Assembly: GCA_019694165.1 (NCBI GenBank)
Contig: JAIBCL010000042.1
Location: forward strand, 1 to 55,450
Length of the DNA: 55,450 nucleotides
Direction of reading: 5' to 3'
Source: Verrucomicrobiaceae bacterium
GTDB taxonomy: Bacteria > Verrucomicrobiota > Verrucomicrobiia > Verrucomicrobiales > Verrucomicrobiaceae
Shown piece by piece: positions 1 through 14,300 of the stretch (position 1 is the stretch's first letter; every line of letters starts with the position of its first letter). A program made the position numbers and the translations under genes. The notes under the pieces are model-generated. The model was not told the DNA's origin. It saw only the letters and a program-made list of their open reading frames with translations, and made no database searches.

Positions 1-2375
1 CGAGGGTGACACCATTGACGCCTTCGCCGGAGTCGTAGCGACCGTTGCGGCTGGCGTCGATGAAGACGAGGTTGCCGACGGCGACCGGGCGGTAGAAGCC
101 GAAGTCGATCGTCAGGTCGGTGTTGTCATCGTCGGTGTCGTCGATGAAGGGGTTCTGGCCGAACTCGGAGGTGGTGTTGGAGGGCTCGGTGTTAGCCTGG
201 AGCGTGAAGGAGGTGGAGCGCACGCCGGAGGAGGCGGGGGAGACGGGATCGTCGCCGTTTTCGTCCTGGTTGTCGTCAATGCCGTTGTCGCCGCCTTGCC
301 CCGGCAACGAGCGCGCGTTGACCAATGGCGCACCGGTGGCGAAGTTCGAGGCGGGAAGCTCGATGTGATAGGTGCCTGTGGGAAGATTCGAGAAGAGGTA
401 GAATCCACCGTTTGCCGTGGTGGTGGTGGCCACCAACGAGTTGCCACCGGGCTGAGCATTGTCGTTGAAGATTCTCACGAGGACTCCATTCACACCTTCG
501 TCGGTGTCGAAGACGTGATTGCCGTTGGCATCGAGGAAAACCGCATTGCCCACGCCGACGGCGTTCGGATCGGCCGGCCGGAAGCCAAAGTCGATGGTGA
601 GGTTGTAGTTGTTGTCGTCACGGCTGTCCTCGGTGGACAGGAAGCCGTTTTCGCCCTGTGCATCAGTGGGGGCGTAGTTGTTGATCAGATAGAATGGGGC
701 GGACCGGATGCCGTTGGTGATTGGCGAGATGTCATCGAGGCCGTTTTCGTCCACCGAGTCGTCGGCATTTCCCGTTCCGGTGCCGGTCATTGAAACTTTG
801 CCGAAGAGCGGACCGCCGACGTTGAAATTGATGGCCGGCATGTGAATGAAGTAAGAGCCGGCCAGCAGGTAGTCGAAGAGGTAATGTCCTGTGGCATCCG
901 TGATCTGGGTGGCGACCGGGATCGAGGTGCCCGGCACGGCATCCGCGCGGTAGAGATCGACTGTCACGCCGGCGATACCTTCGCCCGTATCGTAGTGACC
1001 ATTGTTGTTGGCATCGACGAAGACGAGATTGCCGACGCCGAGCGGGTTGGCGAAACCAAAGTCCACCGTGAGATCCACCGCGGCATCCTGAGTGTTGTCC
1101 GAGGCATGATCGAAGCCGGTCTCGCCATTGAGGTCCGTCGGGGCGGCCCCCGGTTGCAGCGTGATCACGCCTGAAGATATGCCGGTGACGGAGGGCGTGC
1201 TGCTGTTGATGCCGTTCTCGCCCACGTCATCGTCTCCCGAGAGACCCTCGGCGATGCTGATGGTGCTGGCGAGCGGTCCGCCGGTGACAAAGTTCGCCGC
1301 GGGAATGTGGACGATGTAGAAGCCGGGCAGGAGCTTGTCGAAGAGATAGGAGCCGTCGGAGAGCGTGGTGCGCGTGAAAAGAGGTGTGCTTGCGCCGGGC
1401 GTTTGCGTGCTGGAGTAAAGCTGCACGGTCACGCCGCCGAGGCCCTCGCCCAGGTCGTAATGTCCGTTTCCGTTCGCGTCGCCGAAGACCAGATTGCCGA
1501 CGCTGACGGGAATGACGTGACGCAGGCCGATGTCGATGGTGGTCTCGGCATTGGTGCTGCCACTCGCGCCGGGTTCGGTGCCAAAGCCGAGATCAAAAAC
1601 GAAGGTGAACACCAACGCATCGACGCCGCCGGGCTGCGTGCCGTCGTTGTTGTTGTCGGTGCCGTTGTCGGTGCCGGTGACGGGACTCACGGCATTGTAG
1701 TAGGTGGTGGGCGTCACCCGCAGCTTGTAACTGCCAGGCGTGAAGACGAGGAAGCCATACTGACCGCTCGCATTTGTCGTCGTGGTCGCGACGAGCGCGC
1801 TGGTGGTGCCGTCGAGCAATTCCACAGTCACACCCGGGATGCCGGCTTCGCCAGAGTCCTTCACGCCATTGGAGTTGGCGTCTTCGAAGACCAGGTCACC
1901 GAGCTGGAAACCGGAGAAGAGGCCGAAGTCGAGCGACCAGTTGCTGCTCGTGCTGGCGTCGCCGTCGTTGGTGGGCTCGCCGCCTGCGGTGAGCGTAAGC
2001 ACGCCGCTGTAAACCGGCGAGCCGAGACCGCCGGACTGCTGGCCATTGTTGTCATTGTTCACGTCGTTGTTCGGATTGGCGACGACATTGATGGTGGTCA
2101 GCGGGTAAGAAGCAGGCAAGGTTGGAATGCGAACATAGTAAGAGCCAGGCTGGATCGGATAGAAGTTATAGGCTCCGGCTGCCGTGGAGCGCCGCCTGCC
2201 GATGAAGACATCATCGCCTGCGCTGTTCTCGTGCGCCCCATTCGCACCGGTGCTCCAGAGTTCGAGCACCACGCCGCCGATGCCGCTGTCCGTAGCTGCG
2301 TCATACACGCCATTTCCGTTCACATCGTTGAAGACGAGGTTGCCGATGCAGAGGCGGTTGGCTGCAGAGCCGACG
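1..2375 (-). repeat. Tandem SdrD-B-like stalk (five full modules plus one cut by the edge)
   Basis: Six consecutive module starts occur near 2345, 1905, 1505, 1045, 560 and 80 (for example GNLVFVDANNNGHYDTGEG). Each module ends about 150 residues later in (D)LTIDFGF. No other domain type intervenes, unlike the mosaic N-terminal part. Tandem SdrD-B or Cna-B-type modules act as rigid stalks in surface proteins, so this may lift the binding region off the cell. The last module is cut by the window edge. Confidence 0.85.
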
Positions 2376-5300
2376 TCTTCGAAGATCATCGAGTCATCGA
2401 AGCCAGACGGATTCTTGCCAAACACGGCCATGACCTTGCCGTCGGCGGAGATGCCGTCGCCACCGTTGTAGAGGTCCCATGCGGCGTAGCCTGGGTTTTG
2501 CGCGACATGGCCGTCGGAGGCGAGAATGCCCTTGAAGGTGACATAGGCGCTGGTCGGGTCCGGCCACATGGCAGCCCAGTTCACGAGATCACCGGAGTGA
2601 TAGACCGTGCCGATGACTTTGGCGGAGTCGGAGATGGCACGCACAACCGCGCCGGTGGTGTCGAGCGCGGTCAGCGGCAGATTTGTGGTGGTGTTCAGCG
2701 TGGCGTCATAAACGAAGGGCTGGCCTTGGAAGGCGACCGCCGCGCCGACATAGCGGCCATTGGCGCTGATGACCGGGTTGTATGCGCCGCCTGCGAAGGT
2801 TTTCAAAATGGTGGCGTAGCCCGTGCCTGGCGTGCCGCTGCGCAGCTCGATGACATCGCTGTTGTTCTTGACGAGGATGCGCGAGCCGTCACCCGATGCG
2901 CCGATGACATCCTTGGTGCCGGCGATGGTTGTCCAGGTGTTGGCCGTGGTGTTCCAGAAGCCGCCTTGATTAACGCCGCCGACGATGGCGTAGCCAAAGG
3001 CATACAAGCTGTCGGATGTGAGGGCGCTAGCCCAGCCTTTGCCAGATGGAGTGGTGAGCTGGGTGGTCAAGCTAGTCGCGCGGCGGTAGAAGACGGGGAT
3101 GTCGGAGGCGCTGGCGGTGATTCGTTCGTTGCCGAGAACGTCGCCATTGTTGCTGACGTCGATTCCCCAATAGCTCGGATTGGCTGCATTGCTCGGCGGC
3201 AGCGTGGTGAACGTGTAAGTGCGCACGTCATAGAGGAACATCGCGCCGGTGCCGCCGAGGTCGAAGCCGGTGGTCCAGCGCCCATCGGCAGACATGGCCA
3301 TCGTTTGATTGCGAGTGGCCGCTGTTTCGGCAAGGCGGACATCCATGCCGACGCGGGTGACGAGGTACTTGTTCCCCACGGTCTGGCCGAGCGCGGTGGG
3401 GCAGGCATCTGGAGGCGGCGGCGTGGAGGCGACGACAAGACCGTAGCTGCGCGTACCCTTGCATCCGCTGGCATCCGTGGCAGTCACGACGAAGTGATAC
3501 CAATCACCTGCCGTAGGCGTGCCGGTGAGCTGGCCGTTCGCAGCAAGTGCAAGGCCCGGCGGCAGCGCGCCTCCCGTAACGGAGTAAGTGTAGGTTGCCA
3601 GGCCGCCAGCGGCGGTGATCGCTTGATTGTAGGCTGATCCGACCGTGGCCGTCGGCAGCGCAGCGGGCGAGACTGTGATCGTGGGGCAAACGATGTCCAC
3701 GACGTAGTCTTCTACTTCACCGTTGCCAGAGATGCCCGATGCCGCGACGGCGGGCACCGACGCGAGCCGGAACCGTACTCCCGCTTTGCCGATCAAGGCG
3801 TTTGCGGGAACGCTTACAATTTGCGATACGGTGCCATTGGTCGTGCCAGTGGCTACGAGCACATTGTTGATGACCTTTTCACCCGCATCGGTCAGCAGGC
3901 CGTTTCCGTTGAAGTCGATCCACGCGGTGAGGTAGGCGGGCGCGCCGCTGGTGTTCGTGACCGTGGCGGAAATGGATGCCGAAGAGCCTGCGGTTATCGA
4001 CGCGGGAAGTGTCGCGCCGTCTTCGTCATCGGAGCCGGTGATGTCGTCACCCGTGGCATTGATGTTGGCGACAATGGTCGTGTCGGCGTCTACGAGAGCA
4101 CCCATGCGGAGACCGGCGACGATGTCGCTGCCGGCGGCGGCGAAGGGCCCATAGTCACCGTAGTCCACGGTCGCGGGCGAGGAGATGGCCGTGGCTGGCG
4201 TGCAGGCGCCGATGGTGAGGTCGGTGAGGCCGTTGATGGAGCCGGCGTTCAGGAATGTGGCGTTGCCATCAGCGAAGCTGAACTGGTACCAGTCACCGTT
4301 GTCGGGCTTTGTGCCGAGGCCGCCGTAGAGCTTGCCGTCGAGGCCGAGCGTGATGCCGCTTTGATAAACGGTCGGAGTGCCGATGAGCGTGGCGGAAGGT
4401 GTCGGCACGTTCAGATTCACGGAGAAGAAGTCCATCGTGGTGGGACTGGATCCTGTCCTCGAGGCGTGACCGTAGAGGATGCCGCCGGGTGTGATGACGA
4501 TGTCGCCGAAATCGTTTGCCCGTGTGTTGTTCCAGATGTCGGCCACCTTCGTCGCCGCCGTGATGGTGTAGCTGCCGGAGGAGCCGCTGATGGTGACTTT
4601 CCACAGGTCATCGGTGTCGTCGATGATGGTCCAGTAGAAGCCGTTGTAGAATTCACCGCTCTGCAGCGGCTCGGTCACCGGCATGCCGAATGAGGCCAGA
4701 TTGCCCGCGATGTTGGTCACGCCGGTCGTGCGATCCCACACGGCGAGGCGCATGTCGCTTGCCACTCCGGTGGAGAAGATGACCACGCCATCCGCGCCGA
4801 GGCTTTGTGCAAAGGCCGCGCCATTCGCCTGCTCGAAGCCCGCCGGGAAAGTGGTGGCGATGCGCGCCGCGCTCGTGGACACATTCACCTCGTAAAGCGT
4901 GCCCGTGCCCGTGCCGTAGGCAAAGCCGCCGGGCGGGCAAACGCGGACGAGATAGTCTTCCACTTCGCCGGATGCCGCCGCGCCCGTCGGGCCTGGCGAG
5001 GTGGCGCTCGTCAGTCTCACCCGCACGCCGAGGAAGCCGGTCGATGCGCTGGCGGGCGGTGTGAAGTTGATGATCTTCGCGATGTTGTTCGATCCTGTCG
5101 TGACCAACACATTCGTGGCGATTTGCTCGCCGGCATCGGTCAGCACGCCGTTCTGGTTGTAGTCGATCCACGCGTTCAGGTAGGCGCTCGCTCCCGTCGT
5201 GTTCGTGACGTTCACCGTGATGCTGGAGGCGACCGTCGGCACGAGATAGGCGGGCAGCGTCACGCCATCTTCGTCGTCGATGCCGGTGGTGTCGTCGCCT

Positions 5301-8300
5301 GTTGCGCTGGTGTTTTTCGTCTCGGAGAACTCAGCGTCCACTGCGGCACCTATCTTCAAGCCGCTCACCACCATCGCGGAAGCCGATGCAAAGCTGGTGT
5401 AGTCGCCGAAGTCGAGCGTCGGCGATGTGGTGGACAGGCACATGTCGGAGACCTTCGATGCATCCCATGAGGTGCCGGCGGCGCGTGAGTTGAAAATGGA
5501 CACGCGAATCTTCGCGGCGCTGGCGGGCGCGGCGGGCAGCGACAGGAGGTCAGGCGCGAAACCGGTGAAGGGCCAGGGTGCCTCCGCATCGTAGGTGATG
5601 CGTTTGCTGCCCATCGGATAGCCGGCGATGGCGGCGTTCGAGCTGTCGAGATACTGAATGCGCACCTCGCCGATATTCGCGAGCGGATCATGCATCGCCG
5701 CGGCGTAGCGCAGATCATAGGTGGCGCCAGGCGACGCGACCACGTCTTGATACATGTGCGTCGTGCTGGTGCTGCCGACGACGGCGGCGCCATCACCGGT
5801 GATCCACGCTTCGTGCATGCCGTCTGCCATTGCCGGGCGATTGTCGAACCCATCGACCGTGTAGCCACCGCCTGAACCCGTGAGCTGAGCAAAGGTCCAG
5901 CCCGGAATCGGCGTGAGCGTCGTGTTCGCATCCCCATCCTTCTTCGGATTCGGCTGCGCGGCCACGCCGGACTCGAAGTTGCCGTTGGTCAGCAGGTTCG
6001 TGCATGGCGCGAGGACGTTGACGACATAGTCCTCCACCTCGCCCGTGCCGAATGCACCCGTGGCCGGAGCGCCGCTCGCGGTGTTGAAACGGAAGCGCAG
6101 GCCGGAGACGCCGACGCTGGCGGTCGATGGCAGATTGAACTGGAAGCTGAACGAGGCGGTGTTGTCGTTCGCATTCGTCGCATTTCGTCCGGTGGAGACG
6201 CTGTAGTTCGTGATGATCTGTTCGCCTGCGTCGAACGCGCCGTTGCCATTGAAGTCCATCCACGCATTGAGGTAGGCATTCGCGCCGGTGAGGTTGTGTG
6301 TGCGGATGCTGATGACGGGATTGGTGCCTGCGTAAAGCGACGGCGTCGCGCCCGCGATCATCGAAGGGATGAGCACACCGTCTTCGTCATCGCTGCCGTT
6401 CGTATCATCGCCGGTGGCGGTGGCGTTGGTGGAGGCGGCGGCTTCGGAATCGACCGTGGCGCCGAGGTGGACGGCAGCGTTGATCGTGCTGCTCGCGCTC
6501 GGGAAGCCCGAGTAGTCGCCATAGTCGCTGCCCTGGCAGGTGACGTTCACGCAGGTGAAGCCGAGCGCCTTCGAGCTGCTGCCGGTGGGGCCGCGCAGGT
6601 AATCGCCGAAGGTGTTGGAGACCGTGTCATAGGAGCCGATGCAATAGACGGTGGGACCGCCCGAAGGCAGGCTGTTGTAATTGAGCATCGCGAAGTAGAG
6701 CTTGCCGTCGGGGCCGAGCCTGACGTCCCAGGGGTAATAGTTGTCGCGCGGTCCCGTGGCACCGATGCTGACGGGCACGGTGGCGATGAGGGTACCGTCG
6801 TTGGTGAAGTGGATCAGGGCGTCGTTCACGCCAGCGGCGATGGACTTGCCCACCACCCAGAAAGTGCCGTCCGGCATGAAGGCGATGCCGAGGTAGTTGC
6901 GGTTCGCGGGCGAAAGAGTGGAAGGAATGGCCGTGGCTGTCGAGAGATCGGGCGGCATCCGGTACACCTGCCCAGGCGTGTCCGTACTGCTGGGACCGAA
7001 GCCTCGCGTGACGTATAAATCGCCCGTCATCGGATTCACATCCACACCCCAGAAGAGGGAGTTGTTCGGTGCCAATGGCTGGGCCGTGGTGATTTCGTAA
7101 GTCTTGTCCGGCACGCCGGGCACCACGCCGTTGTTCGGGAAGCGATGGATGCGGTAGCCTTCGACGGCGTAGATATACTTGCGGTCTGGCGAGAACATCA
7201 CGCTCTGCCAGTAACCCGCGCCGTAGTAGGGCTGATAGGTGCCGGTGGCGATGTCATAGATTTGCAGGCCGCTGCCCTGCGTGGCGAAGTACATTTTCCC
7301 TGTGCGCGCATCCACGGCCATGCCCTCGCCACCCGCACCGGTGATCGCGCCGCACGAAGGTCCTGACGACGCGCCGCCGGTGAAGGGGTATTCGATCACT
7401 TGGTCGATCGGATCGGCTTCGCCCACGAGCATCCGCGCGCTCGTGCATTTCGGGATGAAGCCGAAGTCGATGGTGAGGTTGCCATTGGCATCGCCTGGCG
7501 CGGCGTCATCATCGCCGCCGTTTTGTCCGGCCTCCGTCGGGCCGGTGCCGCTGGCGATGGTGAAGAGCGAGCTGGTGATGCCCGTGACCTCCGGCTGCCA
7601 GGCATCCACGCCGTTTTCGTTCACGTTGTCATCGCCAGTGTCGAGCGAGTAACCGATGCTTGACTCCTTGCCAAGCAGAGCGCCGCCCGCCTGGAAGTTG
7701 CTGGCCGGCAACCGCACATAGTAAGCGCCCGCCGCGAGGCCGGTGAATTGATAGAGGCCGCCGTTCGCGGTGTTCGTGTTTGCACCGACTTGCACATCGT
7801 CCGCATTCAAAGCAATGCCGTCCGGCCCTGGTGACCAGAGCTGCACGCTCACGTTGTTGGCGCCGGTGTCGCCCGCGTCGAACTTGCCGTTGCCGTTGTT
7901 GTCGAGGAACACCAAGTTGCCAACCGTCAAACCTGCGGAGGGTGTGAGACACGGCATGAAACGGTAGCCTTCCACATCGGTGAGCACCGAGTCGCCGGCG
8001 ACACCTTCGTTGTTGTTGCCCGCTGAGGTGAGATTGTCAAAGCTGCCCCACATGTCGTTGTGGTCGTCATTGAACGTCATCACGCCGCGCAGCGTGTCCC
8101 AGGCGATGCCTTCAACCTTGAGCAAGTTCTTGGTGGGCCGGTTGTTGATGCCGCCTCCAGGCGCGGAGTCCGCGATGCCGATGATCGCACCCGTCGTCGG
8201 GCTGATTTCAAAAAGCGTCTCGTCTCCTTCGACCAATTCGTCACCGAGGTCCATCCCAAAGAGGCGGCCGTCCGGAGTGAACTCGATGTCCTGCACGTCG

Positions 8301-11300
8301 AAGGCAGTCTTCGACAGACCGGTGATCGTGCCCACCAGCGTGATGGCCACTCCTGGGTTGCCCGGCGTGCCGAGCTTGTAGAGACGCGAGCCTGAGCTGG
8401 ACGGGTGGCCGGCATACAACTGACCTGACGGATCGAACGCGAGTCCCGCCAGCGCGCCTGCGGCGGAAGGCACGCTCCCGACGATGGTGACGATGTTTTT
8501 CTGTCCGCTGGAAGCGAGCTTCGCGGTGGTCAGATCGATCTTCATCAGAACGGCACCGACCGTTGTTCCCACATCGTCCACGGTCGTCATCCACGCCGTG
8601 CCATTCTTGTCGATGGCGAAGGATTCCACGCCGTTTGTGATCGTGGTCAAGCTCACCGCCGTGGCAGGATTCATTGATCCATCCGGGCTGTAGTAGAGCG
8701 AGCCGTAGTCTTTTAAATTGTTCGCATCGGCTAGATCGCGCGGCCATGTGAAGCTGAAGAGTTGCGCATCATCTTGATCCACACCCCACACCACATTGGT
8801 GCTGCAAGCCACGGACTTGAAGCCCATGTCGATGGTCATGTCGGTGTTATTGTCATCCACGTTGTCTGGAGTGACTTCGAGTCCCGTCTCAGTGCCCGTG
8901 TCCACTGGCTCGGTGTCTGGAGTGAGATTGAAGGTGATGGAACTGATTCCAGTTGTTGCCGGGTTTGCCGCATCAATGCCGTCGTCGTTGTTGTCCGTAC
9001 CGTTGTCGGAGCCATTGCCCGCCAGCGAGGTGAAGCCATACAGCGGGGCGTTGAGCTGGAACTGGCTGGCCGGGATGTGCAGGAAGTAGTTGCCTGGTGC
9101 CAGTCCAGTGAAGCGGAACTGACCCCATGTGCCAGTCATGCGCGTCTCGATCGGCGTAGCCGTCTGCGGATTCGCGCCCGCAGGGAAGATCTGCACCAGC
9201 ACCGGCGCGGACGGATCTTCATTGGGATCGGCCAGACCATTGCCATTCACATCCACAAACACCATATTGCCCACGCCGCAGTTGCCCGCAGGCGGACAGA
9301 TTTGATTGGTGAAGATGATGTCCTTCGCGCCGCCGTTCTGCACGATGGCAAAGGGGCCGATCAGCGCCCCGGTGCTGCCGTTGACCTTGTAAACATTGCC
9401 GTCCAGTGCGTTGACATACAGATTGCCATCGGTGGCGTTCCACGTCAGACCGGTGGGCGAGGCACCACCGGGCAGGATGGCAAAGGTGCCCATCACAGCA
9501 CCCGTACTGCCATTGATCTTGCGCACCAGCGCCGGATTCGATGCCACGACGTAGAGATTGCCGTCGGGGCCAAAAGCGATGCCCTTTGGATAGTCGCCCG
9601 CCGTGATCGTGGCGAACACGCTGATGAACGCGCCCGTGGTGCCGTTGAACTTCAGGATGCGGTCGTTGTCCGCATCAGCCGCGTAGAGGTTCCCGTCCGA
9701 TCCAAAGACGATGCCCTGGTGCAATCCATACCAACTCGGTATGACTGGCAGCGGACTGGTGGTGAAGTCGCTGATGTAGGCCCCCGTGGTGCCGTTGTAT
9801 TTCTTGATCAGGCCGTTGCCGCGGCCCGCGACATACAGATTGCCATCGGGCCCCCAGGTCAAACCATACGGCAGGCTCAAACCGCCGCTGCCTGAGGCGA
9901 CGAATGCCCCCATCGACAGCCCCGTGCTGATGTTGAAGCGCATGATGCTGTTCGTTGCAGAACTGGTGACATACACATTGCCGTCCGGTCCCTGCTTCAT
10001 GCCATACGGGCCGGACAGACCGGAGCCCGCCGTGACGAAGCCGCCATCTGGCAGTCCGCCCGCCGCACTGTAGGTGTAGATCGTGTTGTCGTAGTAAGCC
10101 GCGACGATGGCGCACTGGTTCACCGGTGCGGTGATCGTGACGGTGTAGTCTTCCACCTCGCCCGTGCCCACGGCACCAGTCGGAGCGGTGACGGCCTGAT
10201 CCGTCAGGCGGAAGCGCACGCCGCGCTGGGTGCCTGCGCTTGCACCAGCGGGCACCGTGAACGTGATGTTTTGCACCGCCGCATTCGTGCCGGTGGCAAT
10301 GACGCGCGCGGCTTCAAGGCGCTCGCCACCGCTGCTCACCAGCGTGTCATTGAAGACGCCGTCGTTGTTGAAGTCGATCCACGCATGGAGGTAGCCGAGG
10401 TCCGTGGTCGTATTCGTCACCGTCACCGGGATCGTCACGGAAGCACCGCGCGCGATGCTCGCCGGCATCGTCACGCCATCCTCGTCATCCGCGCTGCCGG
10501 TGTTCGAGGCATCGTCGCCCGTGGCCGCAGCGTTCGCGAAGGCCGCTGGCTCGGCATCCAGGGTCGCGCCGATGCGCAGGCATTGATCCGTGAAGCTGGA
10601 TGCCGATGCCGCGCCGGAGAAGTCACCGAAGTCGCTGGCCGAGTCTTTGAAATTATCCACGGCGGAGAAGTCGTAGGCCGTGGTGCCGTTCGGCGCGATG
10701 TTCACCGGCGTCGGGAAGTTCGCCAGGTCCGGATTCGCGCCGCTGCTGCCCATCGTTATCTGCAAAGTGGTCTGCAGGGAGGAGTCGAAACCGATCATGC
10801 GCTGGCCCACCGGATCCCACAGCATGCTCTGCACGCCGGAGCCGACGCTGTCATCCTCGCGGGCGATCACAGCGCCCGTGGCCTTGTTGATGCGGAAGAC
10901 ATCGTCCTGGATCTCATCGCTCACATAAAGATTGCCCGCAGCGTCGAACTCCATCGCTTTCACCGTGCTGGCCGTGTAGCCCGCGCCGGTCATCACGCCG
11001 AGCGTGGTGCCGGCGGCGGTCGTGGTGTTGATGATGAGCAGCGTGTCCGTGCTTTGATCGGTGGCGTAGAGCAGGCCCGTGGAGGCATCATAGGCCATCG
11101 ACTCGACGGTCGTGGCGTTGGTCATCGTGCCGACGACGGTGACGTCGATCAAGTTCGCCGATCCCGGCGAGATGGTGGCAAGGTCCACGTAGAAGAGCAC
11201 CGGCTTGGGGAATGCACCCAGCGGCCTGTTTGAGACAAAGTAGGCGCGGCCCGTGGCGCTGTTGTTGTTGATCGCCATCGCCTCGATGGCCGTGTCACCG

Positions 11301-14300
11301 CCCGCGATGTCGAGCAGCGTGCCGTTGTAGCGGAAGCGGCCGTAGTCCACCAGCGTGAGCTGCGCATTGTCAAAGCCGCTGACCTGGAACAGACGATTGT
11401 GAACCTGCGAGTAAGCCCACGTCGTGTGTTCAAGTGATGGCGGGCACGTTGCCGTGGGGCTGCATGTGCCGAGCAGGGCCAGATTGTCCACCTCCACAAA
11501 GGCGGAGCCGCCGCTGGTGTCGTTGTAGATGTAAAGCTCGAGCAGGAACTGCTGGCCCGAGAGCGCGGCGTTGGTGGGCAGCGCCGCACCGTTCGAGAAC
11601 GCGCCGAGGCTCAGTGTGTTCCAGGTGATGGCAGGCGGCGTTCCCGCTGTGTAGCCGAAGGTGGGCACCGTGGTCAGATTGGTCCACGCCGTCTTGTAGC
11701 CGCCGCTGTTCCAGGTGAGGTAAGCCTGGATGCGGTCCGGCGACGTATTGGTGCGCCGCGCGAAGTCCAGCACGAAACCGGTGATGCTGCCGGTGCCTAC
11801 CGTGCCCATCGTGAAGTTGCACCACGTCTTTGAAACGACGCCCGTCAGGCTCGAGCGCGCGGCCTGCAAAGTCGTGAGCCGGGCAGGGGACGTGCCGGCA
11901 TCGAAGCCGCGCAGGCAGCGCAACGATGAGAGCACCGTGCCCGGATTCGCGCCGAAGGAGGGGCCATTGTAATACTGCGGATCATCGGAGACCTGCGGAT
12001 CGGGCGAGCCGCCGCCGTTGCCGAAGATTTGCAGCACGCCGCCGGTCACGCAGGCATCCAGGCAGCTCGGCGGGATGGGGTTGAAGGACGCGCCCGAGGC
12101 CGGGCTGTTGCTCATGTTCCACTCGATGAGGTGATTGGCGCCCCAAGTGCCGCCCGCGCAGACTTCGACGGCGTAGTCCTCGACCTCGCCCTTGAGTGCC
12201 GAGCCGCCGGCAAAGGCTGGTGCCGTGCTGCCTTCGGTGATCCGCACGCGCAGATACTTCGTGCCCGCCACGGTGGCTGCGGGCGGAGTGAGAGCGAAGG
12301 TGAAATTGCCCGAGGCGTTCACCGTCTGTGCCGTCAGCGTCTCGTTCGCATCGAGCACGTCGCCGTCGCCGTTCCAGTCCACCCACACGTTGATGCGCGC
12401 GGTGCTGCCGCTGAGATTCGCGGGCGTGACGGTGACGGGGATGACGAGATTCGTCGCCACCCCCGCGGTGAATCCCGGCAGCAGGAGGTCTTCGTCGTTC
12501 GTGCCTGTGGTATCATCAAGCGAGGCGCCGGCATCGGAGAGATCGCCTTCTGCGTCGGTTGGATTGGTGCCGACAAAAATATCGGTGCTCGCTTTCTGCG
12601 AGGCGCTGGACGCGCTGGTGAAAGCATGGTCGCCGTAGTCGTAGAGGCATGGCTCGGTGATGATCGGCGTGAAGCCCATCGGATGTACGTCGATGCCGAG
12701 GTTGCTGGTGGCGGACATGTTCATCGCCGTGGCCTTGCCCGAGGCGTCGTAGGTCGGTGCGGCGGTCATGTCCGTGGCCGTGCACCACATGCCGGCATTG
12801 CCCAGGAACTGAAGCCCGCGCCAGTCTGCGTCCAGGCCCCATGCCACCGGCCACTGCGTGCGGTCATTGATGCGCGTGCAGTCCAGCGTGAAGCGGAAGC
12901 GCACGGTCTTCGCCACGGTGTCCTCCGTCACGGAGAGCAGTTTCACATCGCCGGCATTCGCTCCACCGGGAGCGGTGGAGACCATGAGGTAAGCAGGTGA
13001 AGACCAACTGCCGCTGTGCTGGAGGCTGTCCTCCACATACACGGTGGCCTTGGGCGAGGTGCGGTCGAAGGCGTCGAGATAGACCATCGCATAACGTCTC
13101 ACCGGCGTCTGCAAAGGCAGCGGTCCCGTGTTGATCATGAACCAGATGCCATCGGTGCGCACGCCTGTGGCGTTCTTCTGCTGCACGGTGCAGTCAAAGG
13201 TGAAGAGCTTCGTCGAAGGCGAGAAGGTGGCGTCCAGGTCGCGGAAGCTGCCCATGTCGCCCGCTGCATCCCAGTAGATGGGGGCGTTGTTCGGCGTGGG
13301 TGTCATCTCGGTGGCGGGATTGAAGACCACGTCGCCATTCGCATCCGCGAGGTGGAAGTGGTGGCACGGCTCGGGTGCGGTGAAGGACATCACATAATCC
13401 TCGATCTCCCCCGCGCCGGACGCGCCGGTGGCGGGCGTGTTCAGAACGTTGCTCAACCGCACGCGCACGCCACGATTGGCACCGACACTCGCCGTGGCGG
13501 GCACGAGGAACTGCAGGCGGTAGTATTGATAGTAGGCGTTGCCGGTGTTGTATCCGGCGGGGTCATAGTTCGTGGTGCCGGTGGGCACGCTGACATTGGT
13601 GGCCACCTGCTCTCCTGCGTCGAAGGTGCCGTTGTTGTTGAAGTCCACCCAGGCGTTCAGATACGCGGCGGCACCGGTGAGGTTCGTCGCCTTCACCGAG
13701 AGCTGCGCATACGAGCCGACCGTCACGGAAGGGGCGAACCATACGCCGTCTTCGTCAGCTCCATCGGCGGTAGCCGCTGCGTCGGGCGTCACGCCCGGCT
13801 CTGAGTCCACCGTGGCGCCGATGCGCAGATTGGCGTTCACGGAAGCTGAAGTCGTGGTGGTGAGCGCGCCTGCGCCGTTCCAGTCGCCGTAGTCGGACGC
13901 TGTGGATGGTCCGGTGGACTTGACGCCCGTGACATCGCACATCGTCGTGCGCGTGATGTTCAGCGGGCCGTAGCCGGCGATGGGCGCGAGGTTCGAGTCG
14001 AGCATCATGATGCCATTGGCTCCCGTCACCGCGCCGATGGTGGTGAAGTCGCCGATGACGCAGTAGCGATTGCCGGGCTCGGCGCGGATTTTGTTTACCG
14101 CTGCGTTGCAGTTCAGCGTGAAGGTGGTGTCCAGCGTGCCGTCGCTGTTCAGGCGGCAGAGATAGCTGCGCGCGGTGCCGTTGTAACTGGTGAAGTGGCC
14201 GCCGAGGAGGAATTTGCCATCCGGGAGCTGGATGATGGAGTCGGTGGAGACCGGCGCTGTGCCCGTGGCACCCGCGCCCGCGCCGTTGAAGGTGGTGTCG

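Noticed and set aside
1307..3637. Plus-strand ORF of 776 codons
   Set aside because: Antisense to the giant gene; Val/Ala/Arg/Gly-rich with no domain. Long shadow frames arise from the codon bias of the opposite strand.
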